Positions 22,930 to 33,711 of a stretch of DNA of 64,000 bases are shown piece by piece. Under the pieces are notes generated by a model. The model had not been told where the DNA came from. It saw only the letters and a program-made list of their open reading frames with translations, and did no database searches. This stretch comes from Stenurella melanura (Eukaryota; Arthropoda; Insecta; Coleoptera; Cerambycidae), in the NCBI GenBank assembly GCA_963583905.1, contig OY757310.1:59599241-59663240 (forward strand). The letters are read 5' to 3'. Every line of letters starts with the position of its first letter. Positions within the stretch are counted from its first letter, which is position 1. The position numbers and the translations under genes are program-made.

Positions 22930-24180
22930 TTCTGAATGTGGAAGGAAATAAAGATATAGACGCTTGGGGAATGAAAGGAAGTTTTTCAACAGTATTCATT
23001 ATAGAAGTAACACCATAAGGATTGTATATATACATTAATTTATTTTAATACAATGCAGTTATGGTACGGTGTGAGAAATGCATTATTATGAATGTCTTAA
23101 ATATATTTTGGTGAGAAATATCTAAAAATTTAATGAGAGGAATACCTAAGTCTGATGATCTACTGACCTACATTTAAATTTTATGTATAATGAAATGAAG
23201 TAACTGCAGATTGGTATTCGGTTATGTATGTCGCATGGTATCAACAGACCATATATAAGTAAATCCATTAAAAAAATATTTTAATAATTACAGATGAACA
23301 GCAATTTTAACGGGATTGTGTCTTGACTCATCGTCGATATCTCTGCAATGAAATTAATTCTTTGAACATATTGTGATCGAACATGTGTAAAACGTAAAAA
23401 AGTATTAGTTTCAAATAATGTATTTACAACTATTTTATTAACTAAACCACATTTTCCTACTTTAACAAATTTCAGGTTTGCTTGAATGTAAATAATGATT
23501 ATTTATTATTTATTTAGCGGGAGAGATAGATGTCGAGAGCGATCAAAATGTATTTATTGTTTTCAAAGTTGAATTAAAGAATTTGTAAAAAAGTTGAAAA
23601 AATATTATCTCCCGGCAACTTATATGACTGTGAAATAGAGTGGGAAGTAGTAACATTAATTTGCTGTTTTATAAAGAGGTGTTTTATAAGAAGAGGTTCT
23701 TAAAATTTCCCACACATGGTATGAGATGCTTCGAATGTTGTGGATGTATGCTATGACTATATAAGTTATACTTTTGCAATATTTAAAAGTTGTCAGACTG
23801 GAAATATTAATACTTTCGAGAGACCATAGAATTATAGAAACTATTTCATGGTCCTAACATATCAAAATAGCGAGTTTTAGATGCCTGTTCATTCAAACTG
23901 AAACCAAACTTACTGATTTTAGTTGTGTTTCTTCTCAGATATGTCTTCCTATAATACCACAAATAAAGGTAGTTTACAAATGAATGAAAATTTAAGAGTG
24001 AGAAAATGTCTTCAATGACTGTTCATATTACATAAATCAATGTACCATTATTAATAACATTACAATAAGCCATTCAATTATTTTGGGAACATTTAGAAAG
24101 GGTCATGTAGTGATGAACGAAACTCACAGTTAACATTAATTTGCTCTTATGTCAACCAAATATGTTACGAGATATACCAG
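22930..24180. other. No gene recognised
   Basis: AT-rich with few repeats of the families seen elsewhere in the window. No coding or RNA signature was found. Confidence 0.4.
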
Positions 24181-24184
24181 CAAC

Positions 24185-24371
24185 GTAGTGCAGCGGGCTA
24201 AATCGTGTTAGAGGTGAGCGTATTTGGCCCCCACTGTCTGTCGTGTAATAGGTTCGATCTCCAGATCCGGCGCCGCCAGTGTCGGTCGTTAATGAATGTT
24301 ACCTGCATTTTTTTTTTACTCCGGACAGCCTGGGGCTTCAATCTATGTTATATTTATTTTCATTCAGACAC
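24185..24371 (+). mobile_element. tRNA-derived SINE
   Basis: A polymerase III A box (TAGTGCAGCGG, 24186-24196) and a B box-like GGTTCGATCTC (24251-24261) are in the right order. A non-tRNA body follows with a T-run. The body ends just before the Harbinger element at 24372. The spacing between boxes is slightly long, which suits a SINE head more than a functional tRNA. Confidence 0.6.
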
Positions 24372-24643
24372 TTAGGCCCAGTTGTACGAAGCATAGTTAA
24401 CCCAGGGTTAACTCATGATCAAAGCCATTTGAGTGTTGTACGAAGCGAAGTCAAGAAATATGTTGGTTAATCCATGGATTAACTATGCAATTGTCTGAAC
24501 CATCAGAAATTATGGTTTAGCTCAAGTTCATGGAGTTAACCTCAAAATCTTCTGTTTTTCTGATAAGACATACTGTCATATTTTACTATTCCAACCTATA
24601 GTTTAAAATATTTTAAAACTTTTTCTTATTTGTAATAGAAAAT

Positions 24644-24706
24644 ATGGATTTGAATGAGTTAACGGATGATGAGGATTTTCTGTAAATGATAAGAGAAGTA
24701 GAAGAA
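24644..24706 (+). pseudogene. N-terminal stub of Harbinger transposase
   Basis: An ATG opens an acidic start (MDLNELTDDEDFL, then a stop and 'MIREVEEG'). This resembles the N-terminus of Harbinger transposases, but nothing downstream encodes the DDE domain. The assignment rests on position inside the TIR element and on the acidic start. Confidence 0.5.
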
Positions 24707-24754
24707 GGTTTATTTACTTACTTCTATATAACTTTTGTACATTATTGAAATTTT

Positions 24755-25079
24755 ATGTTTTATCTTCTAATTCAATATCTGTTTCAGTAATTTTAATTTT
24801 TTTCTGTAGACCACCGCCAGTGTCTTGAGCATAGCATTTTTCATCAGCAAATTTCTTCTTTACTCTTTTTCTTATATTGCGATATTTATTTATTAGAACG
24901 TCGCTTGTTCGGTGTGTATCGGCTAATAGAATTGAATTCTTCGGTCAATTGCAGCCACACATTTTTCTTTTGCCGAGAATTTTGTGAATCGGTTTTCTTA
25001 CATTCAATAATACTTTTATATTTGGAAACTAAACCAATTAAGGTCGACTCTTCACCGAACTAAAATTCGGTGTTCGCAT
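24755..25079 (-). pseudogene. Harbinger Myb/SANT-like DNA-binding protein relic
   Basis: Starting at an ATG (25079), the minus strand reads 'MRTPNFS', then after a frameshift 'STLIGLVSKYKSII', 'KKNVWLQLTEEFNSI', then after a second shift 'RTSDVLINKYRNIRKRVKKK' and 'CYAQDTGGG'. This is the trihelix/Myb-like pattern of Harbinger ORF1-type proteins: a lysine-rich W-containing helix, a second helix of the 'L..KY.N.KK..KK' type, and the 'TGGG' end. That protein helps the transposase bind DNA and enter the nucleus. At least two frameshifts make this copy dead. Confidence 0.72.
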
Positions 25080-25497
25080 ATTTTCTTTAACATCATCCGT
25101 AATTTACTATCGAAGAGAATACACAAAATGCACACAGGTTTTGGTTAACTTTTTGACATACATTCAATTTAATACCAATATTATTGATAAAATGCATAAA
25201 TATTACTTGCGAATCGTATTACCAACATACAAATATTAATTTGACTGTGCTTCAGCTGATCACATTCTGAATTTCTTTCGTACAACGATTGATTGACAAG
25301 TGAACCTGGTTCAGCTGACCAAATGGTTAACTACGTTACATACAACTGGCCCTTAAGCGATAAAGTCACTACGGTGGAAGAATATAACTTATTTCTTAAT
25401 ACATTCGGGGTAATAATTTAAATACATGTAAATATTTGAATCTATTGTTTATGACTCCCAAACACTTTTAAAAATAGTAATTTATATTATTTTTAAT

Positions 25498-26870
25498 ATA
25501 CCGGGTGAGTCACGAATTGCGCTCGCCCCGATATTTCCTAAAATATTTGGAATAGAAAATTGAAATTTGGAGGCCTTATTACACGACTAAAATGCCACCT
25601 TTTCAATAGAAAATCAAGTTTGGTATACATCCGGTTTGACCGGAAATGCCCACAACTTTCGATTTTTAAACGGAACACCCTATATATTTTTACATTTTTG
25701 GAATCTAGAGGAAATTTTGAATACAATACATCCATTTTGGTCACTTTTTGATAAACATTAAAAATTTTATTAAAAAATCTATTTCTGAATCCCTAGTGCT
25801 GTGGTGCCCAAAATATATTTTAGTTTGTGTGCTACGTTACTTTAAAAATAAAAAGAGCAATATGATTGCATTACTTAATTCTCTAGAGGCGTTTAAAATT
25901 TTTAAATGTGATTTTTACCCACTAACTCATTTTTTTTTAATGGGAATTTAATCGTTCACCAACATTTTTAAATACCTCATTTTCATACGAATCTAATGAT
26001 ACCAAAATTTTGAAAATCCGCTCAGAAAAATTATATAATCAGCTGTCAGACAGATACAAAATAAAGCGTTGCGGAAATCTCTTTGAGTAAAAATTAAAGA
26101 AAATGAATAATTTTAGTAGGAAAATTATTCATTTTCTTTAATTTTTGCTCAAAGTGATTTCCGCAACGCTTTATTTTGTATCTGTCTGACAGCTGATATT
26201 GTTTTAATACATTCAATGGCTACTATGATTTTTCCAATGTTATTAGGTTACCAGATTTACACAGAAATGTGCCATTTTAGTTTCCAAAGCCCACTAATCT
26301 ATTATCTATTAGCCGCATGTTTCTAAAAGCTTGGTTGCATTGTATTTTGGTTGAAATCTCAAATATTTCTAAGCGGATTTTCAAAATTTTGGTATCATTA
26401 GATTCGTATGAAAATGAGGTATTTAAAAATGTTGGTGAACGATTAAATTCCCATTTAAAAAAACCGAGTTAGTGGGTAAAAATCACATTTAAAAATTTTA
26501 AACGCCTCTAGAGAATTAAGTAATGCAATCATATTGCACACAAACTAAAATATATTTTGGGCACCACAGCACTCTGGATTCAGAAATAGATGTTTTAATA
26601 AAATTTTTAATGTTTATCAAAAAGTGACCAAAATGGATGCATTGTATTCAAAATTTCCTCTAGATTCCAAAAATGTAAAAATATATAGGATGTTCCATTT
26701 AAAAATCGAATGTTGTGGGCATTTCCAGTCAAACTGGATGTGCACTACACTTGATTTTTTATTGAAAAGATGGCATTTTAGTCGTGTAATAAGACCTCCT
26801 AATTTCAATTTTCTATTACAAATATTTTAGGAAATATCAAGGCGAGCGCAATTCGTGACTCACCCGGTAT
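25498..26870. mobile_element. Palindromic foldback element, about 1.37 kb
   Basis: Near-perfect ends begin ATACCGGGTGAGTCACGAAT (25498) and end with the complement at 26870. Arms converge at about 26117 on a tight hairpin ('attattcattttctttaat' facing its complement). The right arm holds about 170 bp (26199-26370) with no partner in the left arm. Both arms encode the same 68-residue frame on facing strands, a consequence of the palindrome. There is no transposase. Confidence 0.85.
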
Positions 26871-26976
26871 GTGAAAAAGAAGCAAGAAATAAATGGTTGA
26901 TTTTCTACTAAAAATAGGCATAAGTACTTTAAAATTTCTTACTTGCAGTTGATGCTTTGTCTATACATACATGTGT

Positions 26977-27273
26977 GTACCGTTGGGGACAGTGAATATG
27001 GGGCACCGAAATTTGTACAATGCAAAGTGGGCTTTTATTTACTTAACCCCCAAAAAAGCCATGTAGGGTCGTAAATAATTTAATTTAGATTCGAATAAAA
27101 CTTTATTTTAATTTCAGTATTAGTAAGCTATCGACCTTTAAAGAGTAGTTAAATATGTCGGTGTTTGAAAGAGGGTTAAAAATTAATATTAAAAATTATT
27201 CCCTCTTACAATACTAAAATATAACAAAAATCGGGTTCAACGGCTGCCCCATATTTATTGTCTTCAACTGTAC
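26977..27273. mobile_element. MITE with inverted repeats of about 30 bp
   Basis: The left end GTACCGTTGGGGACAGTGAA and the right end TTTATTGTCTTCAACTGTAC are imperfect complements. The inverted repeat continues through TATGGGGCA. The roughly 300-bp element is non-coding. No target-site duplication could be fixed. Confidence 0.6.
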
Positions 27274-27826
27274 CCCTGCTCCTGATAGCTGCTAAGTTTA
27301 GTACAGTTTGTGGTTATGCTCATCTTTAACTAGTAAATAACTGCTGTGTTTCGTTATATAATCGTTTTTATTGTTCACATTTTCTTGGATTATAATTAGG
27401 CATTTAATAAATAATGACTATGTTTTAAGAAACATGGTGTGAACTGAGATTTTATGTAGTAAACGCCAAAATATACAACCAAAGTATTAAAAAAATACGG
27501 ATCCACTGCTAATCGTACGCTATAATTTGCAAAATATTTCCGTAGAAATTGAGTCTTCTTTTCAATCTTTTCTTGAAAGTCAGTAACAATCACAGTTCTA
27601 CTTGTAAAGTAAAATGCCAGAGATACCAAGGGAGAATAATTCTTGTTTTTTATTTGATGGCTCAGAAAATAACAAAAGTTGAGTAGAATGGACCACCTGA
27701 GTTCAAATTTCTACTGATAAAATATTTTGACTGTTTCGTCGAGTGTTAGTATTCACGAGTTGTGTTTAAGTGTTTGGTGTTTGTTGTAACTATCACCAGT
27801 GGCAATTTCAGCCACTTTCAGTTGTT
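27274..27826. other. No gene recognised
   Basis: AT-rich sequence without identified repeat or gene. Confidence 0.4.
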
Positions 27827-28187
27827 ATACTCTTCGCAAATACAAAACGAAGAGTATATTGCATTCGATCGGCACATTTCGAAAACCGGTAATATTGCCC
27901 GTAGAAAAAAAAATTCATATCACTGTGTTGGTGATCGAACAACTTTCAAAATGTCCCCCCTTCTGTCCGTCCGTCTATCTGTCTGTCTGACTGTCCGTTC
28001 GTCTTCCGTCCGTCCGTCACGTTTCTTGTAAGCACGATAACTTAAGAACGAAAAGTCCGATTGTATTAAAAGTCGATCAATAAATAAAAAAGTTATTAAT
28101 TTTTCAAGTGAAAATTTTTTTTGTTTTGTAATTAAACAAAAAATATTTCAAACTAATATCATTTACAAAAAAAACTGCGAAGAGTAT
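27827..28187 (+). mobile_element. Short TIR element with subterminal hairpin
   Basis: Terminal inverted repeat ATACTCTTCGC (27827-27837) and GCGAAGAGTAT (28177-28187), 361 bp. The left end forms a hairpin with CGAAGAGTATA at 27847-27858. A pyrimidine-rich run of GTCCGTCC/TCTGTCTG (27963-28020) and 'cgataacttaagaacgaaaa' are family marks. They are shared with the copies at 4075-5057 (reverse) and 41586-42125. Confidence 0.7.
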
Positions 28188-28900
28188 CGTATAGAATGTG
28201 CAATAATTATATAACAAGTAATATAGACGAATAAATATAAAAATTTGTATTGATAAACAATCCCATAAAAACCTAGTAAAACATCAACAAATAAGATATT
28301 CATATCTATCGTGCGGTTATATATTTTACACTTGTCAAATGCCAAGGACAACGTATTATTTATTTTATGCAGGGTTAAACGTGAATAGCCACTACGAAGA
28401 CTAATTGTAAAAGCATTATTCAACAAGTGCTGCGACTTTCAAATTCATCAACAATTCTATAAATAATTCATGATAGGTAGGTAATAAGCAGGTGTACTGA
28501 AATTGTTATAAATACAACACTTTTTCCTAATTTAAAACTAAAAAGTTGACTAAATTCAAGATTGATGAATATCATACTGATTTTATCGCAAATAGATGCT
28601 GTGATTTATTTCTAATGCATTGGAATTTAAAATTAATATAAGGGTATTTATTTTACTAGAATAAGCTAAATCGGAAACAAGTATGGATAAGTTATGTAAA
28701 TTTTAGCAAATGTCACATTACTCCAAATTGAATATGTAGATATGAATAAGTGGGTAATCTTCAAGAAAGATTGAACAATTTGATTTCTCGAATGTAATAA
28801 CTTATTATACCTAAATATGTTATTATCAATTAATATATTAACAGTGTGACTGACTTAAAATAACCAGTATTTCATACTACAACCTATACGTCAAAAATTA
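28188..28900. other. No gene recognised
   Basis: AT-rich sequence. 'tatagaatgtgcaa' just after 28187 is shared with the flank at 4060-4074, so the preceding element may extend slightly further. Confidence 0.4.
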
Positions 28901-30773
28901 CACAGCCCCACAAAAACAAAAAAGTTTTTGATCTGGATGACTGACCATGGCATTCCTATGTATTTTTCGACGCTGAATTCGAATCCGAGCTCAAAAAAAT
29001 TCCTAACCCTTCAATTTTTGTGTAAAGTCAAAAACATCCCTTCATTAACATCATGGAATGAATGGGGACTTTTTGTCTCTCGTGCTCTTCTTTCTTAATG
29101 CCTTAGAATTTTAGCGAGGGGGTAAAAATTCTCCCGAAGGGGTGGATACACCATCTGCACCCCTTTTATACCCTTCTGGACATAGAACTGCGTCATAAAA
29201 GCTTCTGGCTTACAAGCTCTTGAGATTGCAAAGGAAATATGGCAGAAGGAGAATGCCGCTCCAGAGCCAAGCCTCCAGAAGGTTATAAACTACTCCCATG
29301 CTGGATGAGGAACACTGGGGTGCAGGGAGATCTGGGAGAGTAAGTTTTCCCTGTTTTTACTGCAGAGTGATCGCAGTGCAAAAAGACTTCGGAAAACATT
29401 TAGGACTGGAAAGATGCGCCTTGGGGTTTTCAGTTCTGAGTGGGAATCCACCTCGATTTTTTTTTCACTCAGTGCATCTCTATATCCCCCATAGTCTCAC
29501 CTGTATTTCATGTCTGTTTCATTCATAAACCCTATTTTATCTTCAATCATACTTGCTTCTCTAAAATTCCTTTTCACTCAATACCTATAGTAAGTGCTGA
29601 AGTGAAAAGAAAATCTACAGAGATGGATTCCCGTTTGTCCTCCCTTTCAGAATTAAAAACCCCGAATTGCATCTTTTTGGTCGTGAAAGTTTTCCAACCC
29701 CTTTTTGGGGATTTGGGAGGTAGTTTTCGCCCCTTACAGGGTGCTGTCAAGGCAATTGAAGGAAATTCTGCGGCCATTCGGCAGAAAAGCAAGGCACACT
29801 TGCATTCCCAGATCTCTCCTCACCCCTGTGTTCCTCATCCAGTTTTTATACCCTTCTGGAGGCTTGATTCCGGAGCGGCATTCACCCTCTGCCATATTTT
29901 CTTTGAATTCTTGAGCTTGTAAGTTAGAGGCTTTTATGATGCAGTTCTATGTCCAGAAAGGTATAGAAGAGGTGCAGAAGGTGTATCAACCCCTTCAGGA
30001 AAATTGTTACCCTCTCGCTGAAACCCTTGGTATTAAAAGGGAAGAGTACGTGTAATAAAAGTCCCCATTCATTGCTTAATGATAGATACTTTCTAATGAA
30101 TGGGTTACATTTCCATGAAATCTATCATTCTGTTTCTTGGAAACGTTTTTCATCCTTATTCTGGAGCTCATCAGAAAGACATAAAGCCACTCATAAAGAT
30201 GTTTTATGCAAAACCAAGACAATTTCTATGAATAAGTGTGAAATAATTATATTTGACATTGACTGATAAAAACGGTCCGGCCCTAAAAGTTTTCGGAACC
30301 ATTTTTGGGGATTTGAGCGTAGTTTTCGGCAGAAAAGCAAGGCACACTTGCTTCCCAGATCTCTGTTCACCCCTGTGTTCCCCATCCAGCAGGGGTAGTT
30401 ATACCCTTCAGGAGGATTGGTTTCGGAGCGGCACAACTTTCTTTGAATTCTCGAGCTTGTAAGTTAGAGGCTTTTATGATGCAGTTCTATGTCCAGAAGG
30501 TATATCAACCCCTTCAGGAAAATTGTTACACTCTCGCTGAAACCCTTGGCATTAAAAAAGAAGAGTACGTGTGATAAAAGTCCCCATTCATAACTTAATG
30601 ATAGGTACTTATATTCATAAATGTACCTTATTGAAGGGATGTTTTTGCCTCTACACAAAAATTGAAGGGTATAGGAATTTTTTTGACTTCGGATTCGGAT
30701 TCAGCGTCGAAAAATACACAGGAATACCAACGTCAGTCATCCAGATCAAAAACTTTTTTTTTGTGGGACTGTG
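28901..30773. mobile_element. Large CACAGCCCCAC-family foldback carrying a captured fragment
   Basis: Termini are CACAGCCCCACA (28901) and TGTGGGACTGTG (30773), with TTA on both sides (28898-28900, 30774-30776). The outer arms share 'gatctggatgactga', 'tcgacgctgaattcg' and 'cccttcaatttttgtgt'. Internally two direct repeats (about 29683-30083 and 30273-30610) flank a 180-bp piece of the hammerhead-bearing foldback family. The 160-residue frame at 29440-29922 has no recognised domain. Parts are G+C-richer than the surroundings, which may hint at an acquired segment. Confidence 0.82.
30092..30271 (-). repeat. Captured spacer of the hammerhead-bearing foldback family
   Basis: This is the reverse complement of about 5963-6175 in the foldback at 5.3 kb. 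It includes the CTGATGAG box (minus strand, 30174-30167) and GAAA (30151-30148). The base before GAAA has changed from C to T, which would weaken stem II. It sits between the two direct repeats of the host element. Confidence 0.75.
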
Positions 30774-30776
30774 TTA

Positions 30777-32253
30777 TCTATAATACCGAATTACTATTAG
30801 GTTTTACCTAAACAAATAAGTAACGAAAGTACTGTCTGTGTTTTCCTAATAATGTATCCCATCTAATATATTATTTTATAAATTGATCATTTCACAATGC
30901 AGTCGCCTTGTTAGGACTTCAGGTAATGCAATTATATAAATTCTGTAGGTAGGCCGCTGAAGATATAACACCCTCCTGACCGCCTTAGATAATAGCACTA
31001 TGAAAAGAGAACTGCGATGTTATATCAGAACAAAAATAAAGCAGGTATATGTAGACGTAACCGTGAACCCTCTCTCACTTTTAGTTATATACCAAACTTA
31101 ATACTTCGGAAATGTACTTAATAGGATTTGGTGTTAATTAAAATAGAAGCCATAGTAGTAATAATAATTCAAAATATTTGTAAACAGTAATAATTTATGT
31201 TTTTATTTAAGACGCTGGAAAATAGACGACGATTTTAACAAAATGAAATTACATAATTATTTGTGATCAAATTATACAGATGATTATAATGTTAAATACA
31301 TAATAAGTATTTGCTATAATATACGACTTAAATTCATTAAACTCTCACTTTACCCACATATATTTCAAAAACCGAGGAGTGGAAAATATTGAAAAAATAT
31401 GTATTGTCTATTCTATACAACTCACTGATTTTAATAACCCATGCTAAAACATTATGAAGATTATTTAACTTATACAACGAAGTGTAACTTCACAAGAAAT
31501 TTATTGAAAAATGAAGTGATACAAAAATTGTTGTTAAGATGAACGCTAAAGACATTTGGTCTGGCCTCCACAAATAAAAGAGAAATGTCACTAAATTCTT
31601 GATCTGTGGTTATGGCATATTATTATACAGTATTATATTTAAATTATGTTTTATATCTTTATTATTATTATCATAGTCGAATCCCACTGAAATTTGCCAG
31701 AAAAAATACAGCACATATTTTAATCACAATTTCCTCCATTTTTATAAAGGTACCTACCTTGAAGTAGCTTTTAAGATATAGGCAATGCCACATCGCATTT
31801 TTTAACACGCTTTTATTAGTTTGATCTATAAGATTGTAAAATGGAATCTTACAACTCACGTCACTTTTCACCCACTTTCAGATGTCGTATTGACTTGAAG
31901 GTTGGCATATGTATATAGTGCACATGACAACACAATTTGACATTTTTTTAATAGAAAAATCCAAGATGGCGTTCCAAAGATGGCGGACGGTCTATTGTCA
32001 TTTAATATCCGGTTCTGCTAAAAAATGGTATCTGGGGTCGCAGATTACAAATCTGTGATCAAAACTCAGATTTTCAGAATGGCTGAGGTAGCAGATTGTA
32101 AATATTTAGTCAAAATTCAAGAACTCAAAATAGCGGCTTTACGATGACGAATGGGTTTTGTCATTTACAGGGAAGAAATTTTATCGAACAAACACACTAT
32201 TCTAATTAGAACAAAACTAAAAAGAAATAAATACATAATTTGAAAGAATTTAA
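30777..32253. other. No gene recognised
   Basis: AT-rich sequence. Two 'aagatggcg' motifs near 31961-31985 and a partly repeated 'cagattacaaatctgtgatc' / 'cagattgtaaatatttagtc' pair at 32040-32115 are the only structure noticed. Confidence 0.4.
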
Positions 32254-32518
32254 ACAACACGCTTTTGAACACAAATTGAAACTGTTAAAAAATGCAGTTA
32301 AAGGAAGAACATAATATTAATAACAACAGTAATTATTTTGGTAAACGGAAAAGCGTGGGGCGCTCAAAATACCTGAAAGAACAGGAAACTTTACTCATCG
32401 GGCGGGTCCACGCTTTTACATTTATTAATATAATTATTGTTATTATTAACAGTATTTTTTCTTTTTAGTACATTTCTTAACAGTTTCAGTTTGTATTTAA
32501 AGGCGTTTTTTTTTAAAT
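32254..32518. mobile_element. Short foldback, about 265 bp
   Basis: Imperfect arms of about 100 bp share 'ttgaaactgttaa-aaatg', 'ttaataa-aacagtaatta' and 'aaaagcgtgg'. The loop is around 'cctgaaagaacagg'. It is non-coding, and the flanking duplication is not clear. Confidence 0.5.
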
Positions 32519-33314
32519 TTTTTAAATTATTTATTTTTGCCAAAAATCAAACGTGAACTTATGTATTATTAACCTACATACAAAATAACTTGAAACTGAC
32601 ACATATTTAATATAACTTTATTTGATCCAACCGTAATTAATTGGTCTGTTGTAAATGTTTAATTGGCTGTAACGGCCAATGGCCAATACATTTTTTAAGA
32701 TAAATAGTATTAACAGTTCACTCTACCGTAGAAAATAAAATAACGTTTTAATACTTATTGTTCTTTTCTCATCAAATGTACCAAATAAGAACTGTCAATG
32801 ATTCGTATAAATAGGCAAGACGTAATACTTTTTCTACGTAAAATTCTTAGATTTTAGTTGTGGTAAATTTCATTATCTTGATCTTTTGTTATATTTATGA
32901 AATCATTCAATAAAATAACAATAATAATTAATTGATATTTATTAGAATAAAAATTTTTGTTAAAAATTATCTTGTTTTTCTAGATGTTTTGTTCAAAGTG
33001 TTATTAATTTCCTATTCAATACTGTTATCACATCGCAAAAATAGAGGTGAAGGAAATTTTTTAGTTATTAGTCAGAAATTAATTTGTATGCTTAAACCAT
33101 TTAATTGGGAGTCCACAAAAAGACCCTACGTATATCAATTCTAATTCTAAATGATGCAAATAATTCTGCGCAATACTAAAAGAAAATAGAGTTCTAGGCC
33201 ACAAAGTTTCAAAATACCTTCCTTCAGATTTCTGAAATGCCGTTTACTCCGCGAATAAATATATGCAACTAGTCCAAAGCTAAATTAAATTACACCCAAT
33301 TTCCTATCCTTAAA
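32519..33314. other. No gene recognised
   Basis: AT-rich sequence with no supported feature. Confidence 0.4.
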
Positions 33315-33536
33315 TTAAAATAAAAACAACCCTCTAACTCTAACAGCTGAAAGGGTTGTGCTCGCATTGTTGGATATGGATATATATTTCTCACTGAATC
33401 GAGTATAGGCGGGTTGGTAAACACGAATGCGACCGCTATGTGTTGACTGGAAACATTTTTCGCCTGTAAAGACCACATTATTCCAAAAATCTATACCAAA
33501 TATATGTTCTAGAGCAAATTCTACTCGAGCTACTTT
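33315..33536 (-). pseudogene. Tc1-like (IS630/Tc1/mariner) transposase relic
   Basis: The minus strand reads 'KVARVEFALEHIFGIDFW', then 'NNVVFTGEKCFQSTHSGRI', then 'RVYQPAYTRFSEKYI', and stops at 33315. This matches the DDE core of insect Tc1-like transposases, where a 'V(I/V)FTDEK.F' motif contains the second catalytic aspartate. Here that aspartate is glycine (FTGE), so the enzyme is dead. Only about 70 codons survive and no inverted repeats were found. The family assignment is from motif recall, not a search. Confidence 0.6.
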
Positions 33537-33711
33537 ATTCCTGTTTTAAGTAAGTATTTCTATGCTGCTGGAAGACAGCGCAGGTCTGATTCTCATACTC
33601 GTCGGCGACAACTACGACTTGATCCAGGAAAATTAGTTTCTTCACCAGCTTGAATAACAAATATTAAAACTGGATGTACAAAACTAAATTTTGGCAAAAA
33701 TACGTTATAAC

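Larger units (their letters stand above)
24375..25352. mobile_element. PIF/Harbinger element, transposase deleted
   Basis: Termini GGCCCAGTTGTACGAAGCAT (24375) and its imperfect complement ending CAACTGGCCC (25352) are flanked by TTA on both sides (24372-24374, 25353-25355). A 3-bp TTA/TAA duplication is the Harbinger hallmark. Inside are the two-gene layout of the superfamily: the start of a plus-strand transposase gene and a minus-strand Myb/SANT-like gene. The transposase catalytic part is missing, so the copy is a 978-bp non-autonomous relic. Confidence 0.85.

Noticed and set aside
25538..26830. Two facing open frames of 68 residues with nearly the same peptide
   Set aside because: They are the two arms of the same palindrome read on opposite strands. 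The differences are not biased to synonymous sites on inspection, and no domain is visible.
27963..28020. Coding potential in the TCTGTCTG/GTCCGTCC run
   Set aside because: Two overlapping plus-strand frames arise from the low-complexity repeat, which is a family mark of the short TIR element.
29440..29922. A 160-residue open frame
   Set aside because: It lies inside the foldback at 28901-30773, overlaps open frames on the other strand, and has no recognisable motif.
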